DNA of 64,000 bases from a candidate division NC10 bacterium CSP1-5 (GTDB lineage Bacteria; Methylomirabilota; Methylomirabilia; Methylomirabilales; CSP1-5). Positions 1 to 9,620 of this stretch are shown here, piece after piece. How positions within the stretch are numbered: the first letter of the stretch is position 1; the number at the start of each line of letters is the position of its first letter. A program made the position numbers and the translations under genes. The notes under the pieces are model-generated. The model saw only the letters and a list, made by a program, of their open reading frames with translations, had not been told where the DNA came from and searched no databases. The stretch covers positions 68,696-132,695 of the forward strand of contig LDXR01000005.1 of the NCBI GenBank assembly GCA_001443495.1, written 5' to 3'.

Positions 1-1
1 G

Positions 2-1033
2 ATGAAGCGGCAGGAGGTGATCGGGCGGAATCTTTTTGAGGTCCTCCCCTCGTTGCGGCGCGGGAGGATCGAGGAGGAGTTCCGGCAGGTCTTCGAAACC
101 GGGGCCACGCTTCAGATGGAGGAAGAATCGGTACTGGAGGGGGACCGCAGGACCTTCCGGATCAGCAAGGCCCCCCTCACCAGCGGCCCGGGAGAGGTCA
201 CCCACGTGATTACCCTCGTCGAGGACATCACTGAACGCCGACGGATACAGCGGCAACTCCTGGCCAGCGAGAAGCTGGCCGGCATCGGCCAGCTCGCCTC
301 CGGCATTGCCCACGAACTGAACAACCCGATGGCCGCCATTGCCTCCTGTGCCGAGGCCCTCCTGAAACACAGCGAGGGCTCTCCGCCCACCCGGAAGGAC
401 GCCGAGCAGCTAAGCCTCTATCTCCGGATCATCGAGGAAGAGGTGTATCGATGCAAGGGAATCCTGGCCGGGCTTTCCGACCTCAGTCGAGAGGGGACCG
501 GGGAGCAGCGGCCCACCGACCTGCGCCTCCTCCTCGAGGGGATCCTCCGTGTCGTCGGCTATCAGCTACGGAGCCAGGGGATCGCCGTCATCCGCGATTT
601 CGACGACGGGCTTCCCCCCCTTCTGGGCAACGAGGGAGAGCTTCGTCAGGCGTTCTTGGCCATCCTGATCAACGCCCTCGAGGCTACGGACCGAGGCGCA
701 AGCCTCACCATCCGGGCGAAGGCGGCCGGACTCGGGGCGTGGGCCCTTGGGGGTTCACCGCGAAGGACCCCGTTCTCGCCATCAGCTCGCGGCGTCCAGG
801 TGGAGATCGAGGACACCGGCCGGGGGATCCCTGCCGAGCTCCTGCCTCGGATCTTTGAACCCTTTTTCACCACCAAGCCCCCCGGAAAGGGTGCCGGGTT
901 GGGCCTCTATATCGCCGAGGGAATCGTGAGTGCCCACGGGGGGCGGATGGAGATCCATTCAGTCGAGGGGAAAGGGACGGTCGTGCGAATCCAGCTTCCC
1001 GCCGCGAAGGGCCAGATCAGAGAGAGGGGATGA
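2..1033 (+). CDS. PAS-domain sensor histidine kinase (5' end outside window)
   Basis: ORF 343 aa; H-box [12 protein letters not shown], ATPase motifs DTGRGIP and GAGLGLYI; overlaps the downstream sigma54 regulator by 4 nt. Confidence 0.93.
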   Translation: MKRQEVIGRNLFEVLPSLRRGRIEEEFRQVFETGATLQMEEESVLEGDRRTFRISKAPLTSGPGEVTHVITLVEDITERRRIQRQLLASEKLAGIGQLASGIAHELNNPMAAIASCAEALLKHSEGSPPTRKDAEQLSLYLRIIEEEVYRCKGILAGLSDLSREGTGEQRPTDLRLLLEGILRVVGYQLRSQGIAVIRDFDDGLPPLLGNEGELRQAFLAILINALEATDRGASLTIRAKAAGLGAWALGGSPRRTPFSPSARGVQVEIEDTGRGIPAELLPRIFEPFFTTKPPGKGAGLGLYIAEGIVSAHGGRMEIHSVEGKGTVVRIQLPAAKGQIRERG

Positions 1034-2415
1034 TGCGCAACGAACAGGGCAAGATCCGGGTTCTGATTGCCGACGATGAGAAGAATTTTGCCAGGGTGCT
1101 CAAGGCCGAGCTCGGGCGGGAGGGACACAGCACCGACGTGGCCTCGCATGGGCGGGAGGCGCTTGACAAGCTCAAGGACCAGGAATTCGACGTCCTCATC
1201 CTGGATCTCAAGATGCCCAAGCTCGGAGGGATGGAGGTCCTCAAGGAGGTCAAGAAGATGGCCCTGCCGCCCGAGGTGATCCTCCTCACCGGACACGGCA
1301 CCATCCCGACCGCCGTGGAGGCCATGAAGCTCGGCGCCTACACCTATGTGACGAAGCCCTGCAAGACGGCCGAGCTGAATCTGCTGATCCGGAAGGCGTA
1401 TGAAAAGCAGCAGATCCTCCGCGAGAATTTGTACCTCAAGACCCGCCTGGGACACGAAGAGCCGTTTCCCGAGATCGTGACCGCGAGTCCGAAGATCCGG
1501 CAGATCCTCAAGATGCTGGTCCGGATTGCGCCCACCGATTCGACGGTCCTGATCACCGGCGAGAGCGGGACCGGCAAGGAACTGGTGGCGAAGGCCGTCC
1601 ACCAGAAGTCTAAGCGGAAGGACAAACCATTTCTCGTCATCAACTGCGGGGCGCTCCAGGAGAGCATCCTGGAGAGCGAGCTCTTCGGGCACGAGAAGGG
1701 GGCGTTCACCGGGGCCCACACGGCGAAGGCCGGCCTCTTTGAGGTCGCGGATAAAGGCACCCTGCTCCTGGACGAGATCGGTGAGATCTCCCAGACCATG
1801 CAGCTCAAGCTCCTGCGGGTGATCGAGACCGGCAAGTTCTTCCGAGTCGGAAGCACCAGGGAGCGACAGGTCGACGTCCGGGTCCTCACGGCGACGAACA
1901 GGGACCTCCAGGAACTGGTCAAGGCCGGAAGGTTCCGCGAGGACCTGTTCTATCGTATCAACGTTATCCCGATCCACCTGCCTCCGCTCCGGGAGCGGCC
2001 TGAGGACGTCCCGGTCCTGACCCGCTACTTCCTGCAGCTCTTCGCCCCCTTGGGCAAGAAGACCGTCAGCAACGAGGCGATGAACTTCCTCACCCGATAT
2101 TCCTGGCCGGGGAACGTCCGCGAGCTGCAGCACGTCATGCGACGGGCGCTGATCCTCTCTCCCAAAGACCAGGTCGAAGCGGAGGATCTCCCCCTGGATC
2201 TCCAGGTAGACCGGGCGTCCCGAGGGGCCCTCGCCTCGCGCGGTGCCCTCGCCACCCTCGGGGATGTCGAGCGGCAGCACATCCTCCGGGTCATGGAACA
2301 GGCCAAAGGGCACCGGGGACAGGCAGCGGAGATCCTGGGCATCGACCCCAAGACCCTCTACCGCAAACTCCTCACCTACCGTATCGATATCGCGGAACCC
2401 CGGGACCGCCGCTGA
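1030..2415 (+). CDS. NtrC-family sigma54-dependent response regulator
   Basis: Receiver domain (VLIADDEKNF...VLILDLKMP), AAA+ GESGTGKE and GAFTGA motifs, Fis-type C-terminus (RGQAAEILGIDPKTLYRKL). Confidence 0.96.
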   Translation: MMRNEQGKIRVLIADDEKNFARVLKAELGREGHSTDVASHGREALDKLKDQEFDVLILDLKMPKLGGMEVLKEVKKMALPPEVILLTGHGTIPTAVEAMKLGAYTYVTKPCKTAELNLLIRKAYEKQQILRENLYLKTRLGHEEPFPEIVTASPKIRQILKMLVRIAPTDSTVLITGESGTGKELVAKAVHQKSKRKDKPFLVINCGALQESILESELFGHEKGAFTGAHTAKAGLFEVADKGTLLLDEIGEISQTMQLKLLRVIETGKFFRVGSTRERQVDVRVLTATNRDLQELVKAGRFREDLFYRINVIPIHLPPLRERPEDVPVLTRYFLQLFAPLGKKTVSNEAMNFLTRYSWPGNVRELQHVMRRALILSPKDQVEAEDLPLDLQVDRASRGALASRGALATLGDVERQHILRVMEQAKGHRGQAAEILGIDPKTLYRKLLTYRIDIAEPRDRR

Positions 2416-2548
2416 GACAGGCTGGCAGCACCCACCCTGCTCATAGTCAGTTTGTCAGTAACCCTCGGGCAGAATGCCACTCCTTCAGCCCGGCGCCCCT
2501 CCCGCCACCTGAGATAGCCCACCCGCCGAAGGACGAATCTTCCCATAT

Positions 2549-2565
2549 TTGGCACCGTCCTTGCT
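2549..2565 (+). promoter_or_regulatory. sigma54 (-24/-12) promoter
   Basis: TTGGCAC-CGTCC-TTGCT matches TTGGCAC-N5-TTGCW; lies just upstream of the response regulator at 2593. Confidence 0.85.
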
Positions 2566-2592
2566 AGCAAGTGATCACGAGTGGAAGAGACC

Positions 2593-2973
2593 ATGCGAAT
2601 CATCATCATCGACGACGACTACTACACCACCGAGACCCTCTCGCGGTTTCTCACGGCGAAGGGGTTTTCTATGCAGATACATACCACCGTCGCCGACGCG
2701 GTGCGGACCCTCCTCGCCGACGAGTTCGATGTGATGCTGTTGGACTACCACCTCCCGGGGTTGAATGGCACCGATGCCCTCCCTATCATCCAGGAGGTCT
2801 CTCCCCGACTGCCGGTCATCCTGATGATGCACGAAACGAGTCTCGATGATCGGGAGAAGGCCCTGCGAGCTGGGGCCTTTCACGTCTTGCAAAAACCTGT
2901 CAGCCACCGAGCGTTGCTGCGAGCCATCCTATCGACCCGACCTGCATTCCAGCCGAAGGGACGCACGAAGTAG
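2593..2973 (+). CDS. Single-domain response regulator (CheY-like)
   Basis: MRIIIIDDDYYTTETLSRFL...DVMLLDYHLPG; ATG preceded by GGAAGAG. Confidence 0.9.
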   Translation: MRIIIIDDDYYTTETLSRFLTAKGFSMQIHTTVADAVRTLLADEFDVMLLDYHLPGLNGTDALPIIQEVSPRLPVILMMHETSLDDREKALRAGAFHVLQKPVSHRALLRAILSTRPAFQPKGRTK

Positions 2974-3060
2974 GCCGGACTCCACCGCGCCGCAAGGGAA
3001 GAGGATCACAGGCGTATGACGCCTCGGCACGAGGGGTCTGCATTCAATTCACGGCCGGGC

Positions 3061-4359
3061 TCAGAAGATTGAAGTAAAGCCGAGGGCGCGCAAGGCGGCG
3101 GCGGCGGTGTAGAGAGAGCCCGTGACGAGGATCGTATCTTCCGGAGCGGCCAGGGTACGGGCCGTAGCCAGGGCCTCCGCCATGGTTTCGGCGATCCTGA
3201 CCTGGGCAAAGTACCGAGCGGCGACATCAGCTAAGGTTCCCGGTTCGGCCCCCCGGTCGCTTTCGGGGCGGGTGAGGATCACGGTCGAGGTCAGGGGGGC
3301 CAGGGTCTCGAGCATCTGCTCCCATGCCTTGTCTTTGAGGACACCGAAGACGAGGAGGCAACCCGGCAGCCTTTCCTCCTCAAGAAAGGACCGGAGGGCC
3401 TGGATGGCTGCTGGGTTGTGGGCCCCGTCCACGAGAATCCGGGGCCGGGCCGAGATCAGCTGAAGCCGGCCGGGCCAGTGGGCGGACGCCAGGCCTTGGC
3501 GTATCGGAAACTCCCCCACGGTGAATCCCTGTTCCTCGAGGAGCTCCGCCGCAGCGACGGCCGTGGTCGCGTTCACGATCTGGTGCCTGCCCAGCAAGGG
3601 GATCTGAAGGGAATCATACTCCCTGAGCCTCCCCGTCAGCCGAAAGGTCTCACCCCGCTCGGAGCGACCCAGGTACCTCACCCGGTACTCGTCTTGAACC
3701 CTGATCAGTCGCGCCCCCTTCTCACGGACAATGCGGGCGACCGTCTCGAGGGCGGCGCCCTCCGCAGCGCTCACCACCGATCCCCCCTCCCGGACGATCC
3801 CCGCCTTCTCCGCGGCGATGCTTTCCAGGGTGTCGCCGAGATGCTCCTGGTGCTCGAGCCCGATGTTGGTGATGACCGAGACCTCCGCCCGAAGGATGTT
3901 GGTCGCATCGGAGCGGCCGCCGAGACCAACCTCGATGACCCCCCAGTCCACACCGGCACGGGCGAAGTAAAGCAACGCCGACGCTGTGGCCGCCTCGAAG
4001 AAGGTGGGGGAGGAGAGCGGCGACGGCGCAAAGAGACGGTCGATGACACCGGCGACCTCGATGGTGAGGGCGGCCAATTCCCCTTCGGCAATAGGATGGC
4101 CATTCACCAGGATCCGCTCGCGAAAATCCAGCAGATGAGGCGAGGTGTAGAGGCCGATCCTGAAGCCTGCCGCCCGGAGGATTCCGTTCGTGAAGGCCGC
4201 CGTGGACCCCTTGCCGTTGGTCCCGGCCACGTGAATAGACCGGAAGGCCGCCTCAGGATGCCCAAAGGCCTCCACCAGGCGCAGGATGTTCTCGAGCCCG
4301 AGCCTGATGCCAAAACGCTGAAGCCCGTTGAGGTAAGCGAGGGCGTCAGAATAGGTCAT
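3061..4359 (-). CDS. folC: Bifunctional folylpolyglutamate synthase/dihydrofolate synthase
   Basis: IHVAGTNGKGSTAAF, SPHLLDFRERI, VDGAHNPAAI motifs. Confidence 0.95.
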   Translation of the reverse strand: MTYSDALAYLNGLQRFGIRLGLENILRLVEAFGHPEAAFRSIHVAGTNGKGSTAAFTNGILRAAGFRIGLYTSPHLLDFRERILVNGHPIAEGELAALTIEVAGVIDRLFAPSPLSSPTFFEAATASALLYFARAGVDWGVIEVGLGGRSDATNILRAEVSVITNIGLEHQEHLGDTLESIAAEKAGIVREGGSVVSAAEGAALETVARIVREKGARLIRVQDEYRVRYLGRSERGETFRLTGRLREYDSLQIPLLGRHQIVNATTAVAAAELLEEQGFTVGEFPIRQGLASAHWPGRLQLISARPRILVDGAHNPAAIQALRSFLEEERLPGCLLVFGVLKDKAWEQMLETLAPLTSTVILTRPESDRGAEPGTLADVAARYFAQVRIAETMAEALATARTLAAPEDTILVTGSLYTAAAALRALGFTSIF

Positions 4360-4430
4360 GGTTCAGGGCTTTCAGTCTTGGGTCCATGGTTCGTGCGCCA
4401 CGGTTCAGGGTTGATGGTTCAGGGTCAATA
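4356..4430. repeat. Intergenic GGTTCA-type degenerate heptamer/palindromic repeat
   Basis: Repeated words ggttcaggg / ccatggttc / ggttcagggttgatggttcaggg; same vocabulary as 22775-22850. Confidence 0.6.
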
Positions 4431-4492
4431 CTATACCATCCGTCACCCGGCAGAGCGAACATCTTTGCCGGCATTGCGCCGGAGGCGGAGGC

Positions 4493-4798
4493 GTGATACA
4501 GACGGAGCGGAAGGCGGTGGCGAAGGTCATGGCGATTCCCGAACCGATTCAGGTGTCATGCTATGCAGGCTCGAGGGGAGTAGAGGCTCCCCGTGCGTTT
4601 CGGTCCCCCACCGCCGGCCGGCTCGTCGTGGTCCGCATCCTGAAGCGGTGGCTTCAGGAGGATCTCCGAAGGGTGCAAAAGGAGTATTTCCAAGTCCTCG
4701 CCTCGAACGCCGAGACGTACATCCTGTATCGGGACTGCTCCCTGGACCTATGGTTTCTGGAGGGAAAGGATCCTGAGTATCGTGGGGCTCAACCGTGA
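4493..4798 (+). CDS. Hypothetical protein (101 aa)
   Basis: ORF in the gap between folC and the DUF362 gene; no recognised domain. Confidence 0.45.
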   Translation: MIQTERKAVAKVMAIPEPIQVSCYAGSRGVEAPRAFRSPTAGRLVVVRILKRWLQEDLRRVQKEYFQVLASNAETYILYRDCSLDLWFLEGKDPEYRGAQP

Positions 4799-4824
4799 AG
4801 ACGGGATGTAAGCCCACGGGGCCG

Positions 4825-5886
4825 CTAGTGAAGACCAACCTGTCTCCGGATGTCGGCCACAAGCCTGCCGAAGTCCGGGTCTCGGCCCGTCAGGTCCTCG
4901 GCGACCAGCTCGATCTCCTCCGGGCCGGTTGCCCCGAGGCCGAGGGCGATCGCGCGACGGATCTGGACCTGGTCCCAGACCCCCTTTGACGTCACCATCT
5001 CCCACCGCCCAAAAGCCTTGATGATCCCAAGGGCTACGATATCGGTGGCGATCGGGTCACCGCTCGCCAGGATGACCCGGGTCGGGACGGCCTCACCGGA
5101 CCAGGGCCCGCCGTGAATCATGCTCTGGAGCCCGTCTACGACGAAGAGGTGAGGGCGGACGGCCATATTGAGCTCCGCCACCGCTGGCTCCCATCCGTCC
5201 TGCCCGTAGGCCCACGGCTTGTTCTTGCCGTGGACGCATCCGACGGTATTCTTCAGGGCACAACTGAAGCTGGCACTCCGGTGCGTCTTGATCACGGGGA
5301 CGCTGATGAGCCGCTCGGCTTCGTAGGCTGCCTTGGCCACGTAGACGGTCTTCGCATATCGCGCCTGGGGGGGATCTACGCTCACCCACTCCCCCTCATC
5401 GAAGGCTACCACTTCAGCGCCCGCCTCACGGGCCGCTTCTGCGATCCCCGTCTTTTCGAGATGGCGACGCGTGGGGAGCGAGATCACAGCCGACATGTCA
5501 CCCACGGCCAGCGAGGCTGGTCGCTCTGCCTTCGCCAAAAGCGCCACGGCCTTCACCACCCGCGGGTCCGTGGTGGCCGGCGGAGGCTCGCCCCAGACCA
5601 CATTGGGTTTGACCAGAGTGCGAGCACCAGTGATCCCCAGCCGTGACATGCCCCCGATGAGATAGACCGCCCGCTCCACCATTCTCGAGACATCTTCCCC
5701 ATGGACGACCGCCACGAGACTCTTCGATCCTGAGCGGAAGGGATTGTCGGGGAGGGACGCCGGCTTCCCCGGAGTGGCATCGGGCGAAAAGAGAATCTGC
5801 GAGAGCATCTCGCGGCAGGCGGGGACAAAGATCGCCATCGCCGCGAGCGCGGCCAGTTGGAGCACCGACCGCCTGGTCACCCTCAT
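4825..5886 (-). CDS. DUF362 domain-containing protein with Tat/lipoprotein-like signal
   Basis: MRVTRRSVLQLAALAAMAIFVPAC N-terminus; VKPNVVWGEPPPATTDPRVVKAVALL, VPVIKTHRSASFSCALKNTVGC. Confidence 0.85.
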   Translation of the reverse strand: MRVTRRSVLQLAALAAMAIFVPACREMLSQILFSPDATPGKPASLPDNPFRSGSKSLVAVVHGEDVSRMVERAVYLIGGMSRLGITGARTLVKPNVVWGEPPPATTDPRVVKAVALLAKAERPASLAVGDMSAVISLPTRRHLEKTGIAEAAREAGAEVVAFDEGEWVSVDPPQARYAKTVYVAKAAYEAERLISVPVIKTHRSASFSCALKNTVGCVHGKNKPWAYGQDGWEPAVAELNMAVRPHLFVVDGLQSMIHGGPWSGEAVPTRVILASGDPIATDIVALGIIKAFGRWEMVTSKGVWDQVQIRRAIALGLGATGPEEIELVAEDLTGRDPDFGRLVADIRRQVGLH

Positions 5887-5983
5887 GAGGGCTCCGGTCC
5901 CGTTATGCGTCCGATCCCATCACCGCAGGAGTCCCGACGGCGCCGGGCGTAACAAGGGGCGGCCGGACGCCCGTGCCGTCCCC

Positions 5984-6904
5984 CTACGAGCGGTTGATGA
6001 AGTCGATCAGCTGGCGCAACCGGCCGTAGCTCGTCCGGTTGAAGGGAAGGACGAGCCGCGCGAGTTCCGGCCACTCGTCGTCTTCTGCCGGGAGCGGTCC
6101 CGAAACCGACACGACCGGGCTTTTGAGAATACCCCCAAACTCCCGCTGGAGCGCCCCGAGGGCCTCTGGCGAAAGCGGCCGCCGCAATCGCATCACCAGT
6201 TCTTCCTCCACAAACCGGTGGGAGTGAAACACCCGGTAAAAGTCGAGGATCTCCCTCCGAGCGTCCTCCACCGTCTCGGTGACGCGATACAGGTGGACAT
6301 CCTCGGGCACTATGAAGCCGCGCCCGACCATCTCCTCCCTGACGTATGCATCCCAGGCCTTCCAGTAGCCTCCCCCAGGGATGTCGAGCAGGAGCACCGG
6401 GATCATGGAGGTCTTGCCGGTCTGAATCAAGGTCAGTACCTCGAAGACTTCGTCGAACGTGCCGAAGCCGCCGGGCAAGAAACAGGCGGCGGCTGATTCC
6501 TTGAGCAGGAAGAGCTTGCGGGTGAAGAAGTATTTGAAGGTGATCAGCTTGGGGTCCTGGGCAATCCAGGGGTTGGCCTCCTGCTCGAACGGCAGCCGGA
6601 TATTCAGGCCGAAGCTCTGCTCTCCTCCCGCCCCTTCCTGCGCACCCCCCATGACGCCACTACCAGCGCCGGTGACCACCATCCATCCCGCCTTCACCAT
6701 CCGGCGGCCGAAGTCACTCGCCTGGAGCGTGATCGGGTGCTCCGGCGGGGTCCGCGCCGACCCAAAGACGGTGACTTTAGGCACCGTCCGGTACTGGGAG
6801 AAGACCTTGAAGGCGTAGCGGAGCTCCTTCAGGGCGGAGTTGGCAATCTTCAGGTCGCCGACCTCCGCGCCGTCCTCGAACAGCTTGAGGACAGTGGTCA
6901 GCAT
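5984..6904 (-). CDS. LOG/TIGR00730-like Rossmann-fold protein
   Basis: VTGAGSGVMGGAQEGA and PGGFGTFDEVFEVLTLIQT motifs. Confidence 0.9.
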   Translation of the reverse strand: MLTTVLKLFEDGAEVGDLKIANSALKELRYAFKVFSQYRTVPKVTVFGSARTPPEHPITLQASDFGRRMVKAGWMVVTGAGSGVMGGAQEGAGGEQSFGLNIRLPFEQEANPWIAQDPKLITFKYFFTRKLFLLKESAAACFLPGGFGTFDEVFEVLTLIQTGKTSMIPVLLLDIPGGGYWKAWDAYVREEMVGRGFIVPEDVHLYRVTETVEDARREILDFYRVFHSHRFVEEELVMRLRRPLSPEALGALQREFGGILKSPVVSVSGPLPAEDDEWPELARLVLPFNRTSYGRLRQLIDFINRS

Positions 6905-7145
6905 CTGGGGTAGTACTGCGATGTTTCCCGGTGAACGCCGAGCCCGGCGAGGAGGGCATCGAGCTGCCGGTTCGCCTCTTCCGATTGGAGCTGGTAGCGC
7001 CGCTCGTTGGCCATGACTCTAGTATACATCGAGCCGGAACGCTTGCGAAGTCTGGACCGTCAGCCCGGACTGCGACAAGGGGATTGCTTCTGCGGAGGCC
7101 CGCTGCCTGGCGGCGGGGGCGACCCCGTCCAGAGTCGGGACGGAT

Positions 7146-7640
7146 TCATCTGCGAATAAGGGACCTGCGGAGGGCGCGGAGATAGCTCAGGTAGCTCACG
7201 GCGAGGATGATAGGAGAGGCTCCCTGCTCGAGGGCCCGGAGATTGGCCTTCCCCTCGAGGTAGAGATACAAGAGATTCAGAAGGACCCGAACCGAAGGGG
7301 CGCGAGGGGCCCCGATCCGAAGAAGGATAAGCGGTGCGAGCTGCCAGGGATGCGCCGCGAAATCCTTGAGGTGCCCCACCTCGTGCATGAGAATCGAGGT
7401 CGCCCAACGACGTCCCTTCAGATGTTGCCGCCAGACGAAGCTGTTGCACACTAGGAAGGACTCGACCCCGAGGCCGAGCGGTCCGAGGGGGACCGCCCCC
7501 ACGTTGGGATAGACGGGGGCAAAGAGGACCCGATAGCCTTGAAAGGTCCCGATCCCGAATCGGGCCAGCGTCTTGCCACAGATCGTCCCGATCCGCCTCG
7601 CCACCGGAAACCGCTCTTCGCTGACTCCCATGCTCGTCAC
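7146..7640 (-). CDS. Hypothetical protein with HEVGH metallopeptidase-like motif
   Basis: 164 aa; SILMHEVGHLKDFAAHP followed by LEGKANLRALEQG. Confidence 0.7.
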   Translation of the reverse strand: MTSMGVSEERFPVARRIGTICGKTLARFGIGTFQGYRVLFAPVYPNVGAVPLGPLGLGVESFLVCNSFVWRQHLKGRRWATSILMHEVGHLKDFAAHPWQLAPLILLRIGAPRAPSVRVLLNLLYLYLEGKANLRALEQGASPIILAVSYLSYLRALRRSLIRR

Positions 7641-7800
7641 CTCTCCTCGGGGTTAATGTAGCAGGTCCGACTCTTCAAGCCAACCCCCTGTCTCGTCCCC
7701 GCCCTCAACGATCATCGAGTGGGAGACAGGACCATCTGGTGCGCGCCTTGACGGTCCCGAGGTGATCTGATAGTGTCCACCTGCCCTTCGCTCCCGGAGG

Positions 7801-8211
7801 ATGCGGATGCCGATGGTCGTGACAGCGGGGATCATCACCCGAGGGGGGCGCATCCTGATCTGCCAGCGGCAAAAGGGGAGCTGGGGGGAATACCGCTGGG
7901 AGTTCCCTGGCGGAAAGGTGGAGGACGGAGAGGCCCCGGCTGAGTCGCTTCGCCGTGAACTCAGGGAGGAGCTCTCCATCGAGCCGGAGATCGGTCCGCT
8001 CCTCTGTCGCCTTGCGCACCGCTATCCCGACCGGGAGGTTGAGCTGCACGTCTTTCACGTCCCGGACTACACCGGTGCGCTTCGCAACCGGCAATTTGCA
8101 AGCATCCGTTGGGTGAGGCGGGAGGAGCTTTTTCAATTTGACTTCCTCGAGGCAGACCGGCCCGTTATCGAGGCGTTAGTGAGAGAAGGCCTCGTACAGG
8201 AGGACGGGTGA
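7801..8211 (+). CDS. NUDIX (MutT-like) hydrolase
   Basis: Nudix box GGKVEDGEAPAESLRRELREELSIE. Confidence 0.92.
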   Translation: MRMPMVVTAGIITRGGRILICQRQKGSWGEYRWEFPGGKVEDGEAPAESLRRELREELSIEPEIGPLLCRLAHRYPDREVELHVFHVPDYTGALRNRQFASIRWVRREELFQFDFLEADRPVIEALVREGLVQEDG

Positions 8212-8900
8212 GGCGAACGGGGATCGCCCCGGGCCTCAAGCGGACCTTTCAGCACCGACTCCTCAGGTGGTATCGGTCCCACGGTCGGAACTTACCCTGG
8301 CGGAAGACCCGGGACCCGTACCGTATCCTGGTGTCCGAGGTCATGCTTCAGCAGACCCAGGTGGAGCGGGTCCTCGGATTCTACGACATATTTCTCACGC
8401 GGTACCCGACCGTAGAGGAGCTGGCCTCTGCAAGACCTGGCGAGGTGCGCGAGGCCTGGGAGGGGCTCGGCTACTACGCCCGGGCCAGAAACCTGCACAG
8501 GACGGCCCGACAGCTGATCCGCCGCCACAGGGGCCACTTTCCGAAAACCTTCGGGGAGGTGTGCGCCCTCCCCGGAGTGGGTCGCTCCACGGCGGGGGCC
8601 CTGTTGAGTTTTGCCTTCCACATCGACAGCCCCATCTTGGACACGAACGTCAAGCGCCTCCTTTCCCGGGTCTTTATCCAGCGCCCCTCTCCTACACCGG
8701 CGCACAGCGAGCGGCGCCTCTGGCGGCTCAGTGCCAGTGTGATCCCGACGGGGAAGGCCTGGACCTTCAACCAGGCGCTCATGGATTTTGGAGCGTTGGT
8801 GTGCACCGCGAAGAATCCTCGGTGTGACGCGTGTTGTTTCACCGACATGTGTCACGCGTATGCCAAATGGACGCTCCGGGGAGTCGACCGGCAAGGGTGA
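8208..8900 (+). CDS. mutY: A/G-specific adenine glycosylase, short form without C-terminal Nudix-like domain
   Basis: LPWRKTRDPYRILVSEVMLQQTQV, HhH LPGVGRSTAGAL, 4Fe-4S ligands C-x6-C-x2-C-x5-C (CTAKNPRCDACCFTDMC); 4-nt overlap with nudix gene. Confidence 0.92.
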   Translation: MRRTGIAPGLKRTFQHRLLRWYRSHGRNLPWRKTRDPYRILVSEVMLQQTQVERVLGFYDIFLTRYPTVEELASARPGEVREAWEGLGYYARARNLHRTARQLIRRHRGHFPKTFGEVCALPGVGRSTAGALLSFAFHIDSPILDTNVKRLLSRVFIQRPSPTPAHSERRLWRLSASVIPTGKAWTFNQALMDFGALVCTAKNPRCDACCFTDMCHAYAKWTLRGVDRQG

Positions 8901-8933
8901 GGACCGCAAGAGGCGAGGAGGCACGGGCTAGCC

Positions 8934-9620
8934 ATGCTCCGGGCGGTCATCTTCGACTTCGACGGCGTGATCGTCGATACCGAGCGATTGCATTTCCAGG
9001 CGCTCAAGCGCGTCCTCGCCGAGGAGGGAATCCCCCTCGCGTGGGAGGAGTACACCCAGGCCTATCTGGCGATGGATGACAAAAACTGCTTTCGCACCGT
9101 GCTCGCTCGTCACGGTCGGGCGATCGCGCCGGGCATTGTGGATGGGCTCAGCGAACGGAAGGCACACTATTTCTTTGACACGCTGTCCGATGCGGTTACC
9201 TTGTTCCCTGGGGTGGAAGGCCTCATCCGAGAGGCCGCGGGAAAGTACCCCCTGGCCATCGCCTCGGGGGCCCTGCGTGAGGAGATCGAGTTTCTCCTCG
9301 GGAAGGTCGGCCTCCGGGAGTTCTTCCCCGTGGTGGTCGCCGCGGAGGATGTCGTCCGGGGGAAGCCCGACCCCGAGGCCTATATCGCCGCCCTGGGCCG
9401 GCTGAATCGGCTGATATCTGGCAGGCCCGTGAGGCCCTCCGAGTGCCTGGTGGTCGAGGACTCTCGCCATGGGGTGGCCGCCGCCGCCGCCGCGGGGATG
9501 CGGTGTCTCGCCGTCACAAATTCTTACCCGCCAGAGGAGCTGACCGCCGCCCATTGCGTTTTGAAGAGCCTGGAGCAGGTCGACCTGCAACAGATTATTG
9601 AGGCCCTCTTTGTGCGATGA
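8934..9620 (+). CDS. HAD-superfamily phosphatase/phosphoglucomutase-like
   Basis: DFDGVIVDTERLH, GKPDPEAYIAA, VVEDSRHGV. Confidence 0.92.
   Translation: MLRAVIFDFDGVIVDTERLHFQALKRVLAEEGIPLAWEEYTQAYLAMDDKNCFRTVLARHGRAIAPGIVDGLSERKAHYFFDTLSDAVTLFPGVEGLIREAAGKYPLAIASGALREEIEFLLGKVGLREFFPVVVAAEDVVRGKPDPEAYIAALGRLNRLISGRPVRPSECLVVEDSRHGVAAAAAAGMRCLAVTNSYPPEELTAAHCVLKSLEQVDLQQIIEALFVR

Noticed and set aside
907-2313. 468-aa minus-strand ORF antisense to the NtrC-type regulator
   Set aside because: High-GC antisense shadow ORF; sense frame has clear domain motifs and the antisense protein has none.
3418-4776. 452-aa plus-strand ORF over folC
   Set aside because: Antisense shadow of a well-supported gene; low-complexity R/P/G/E composition.
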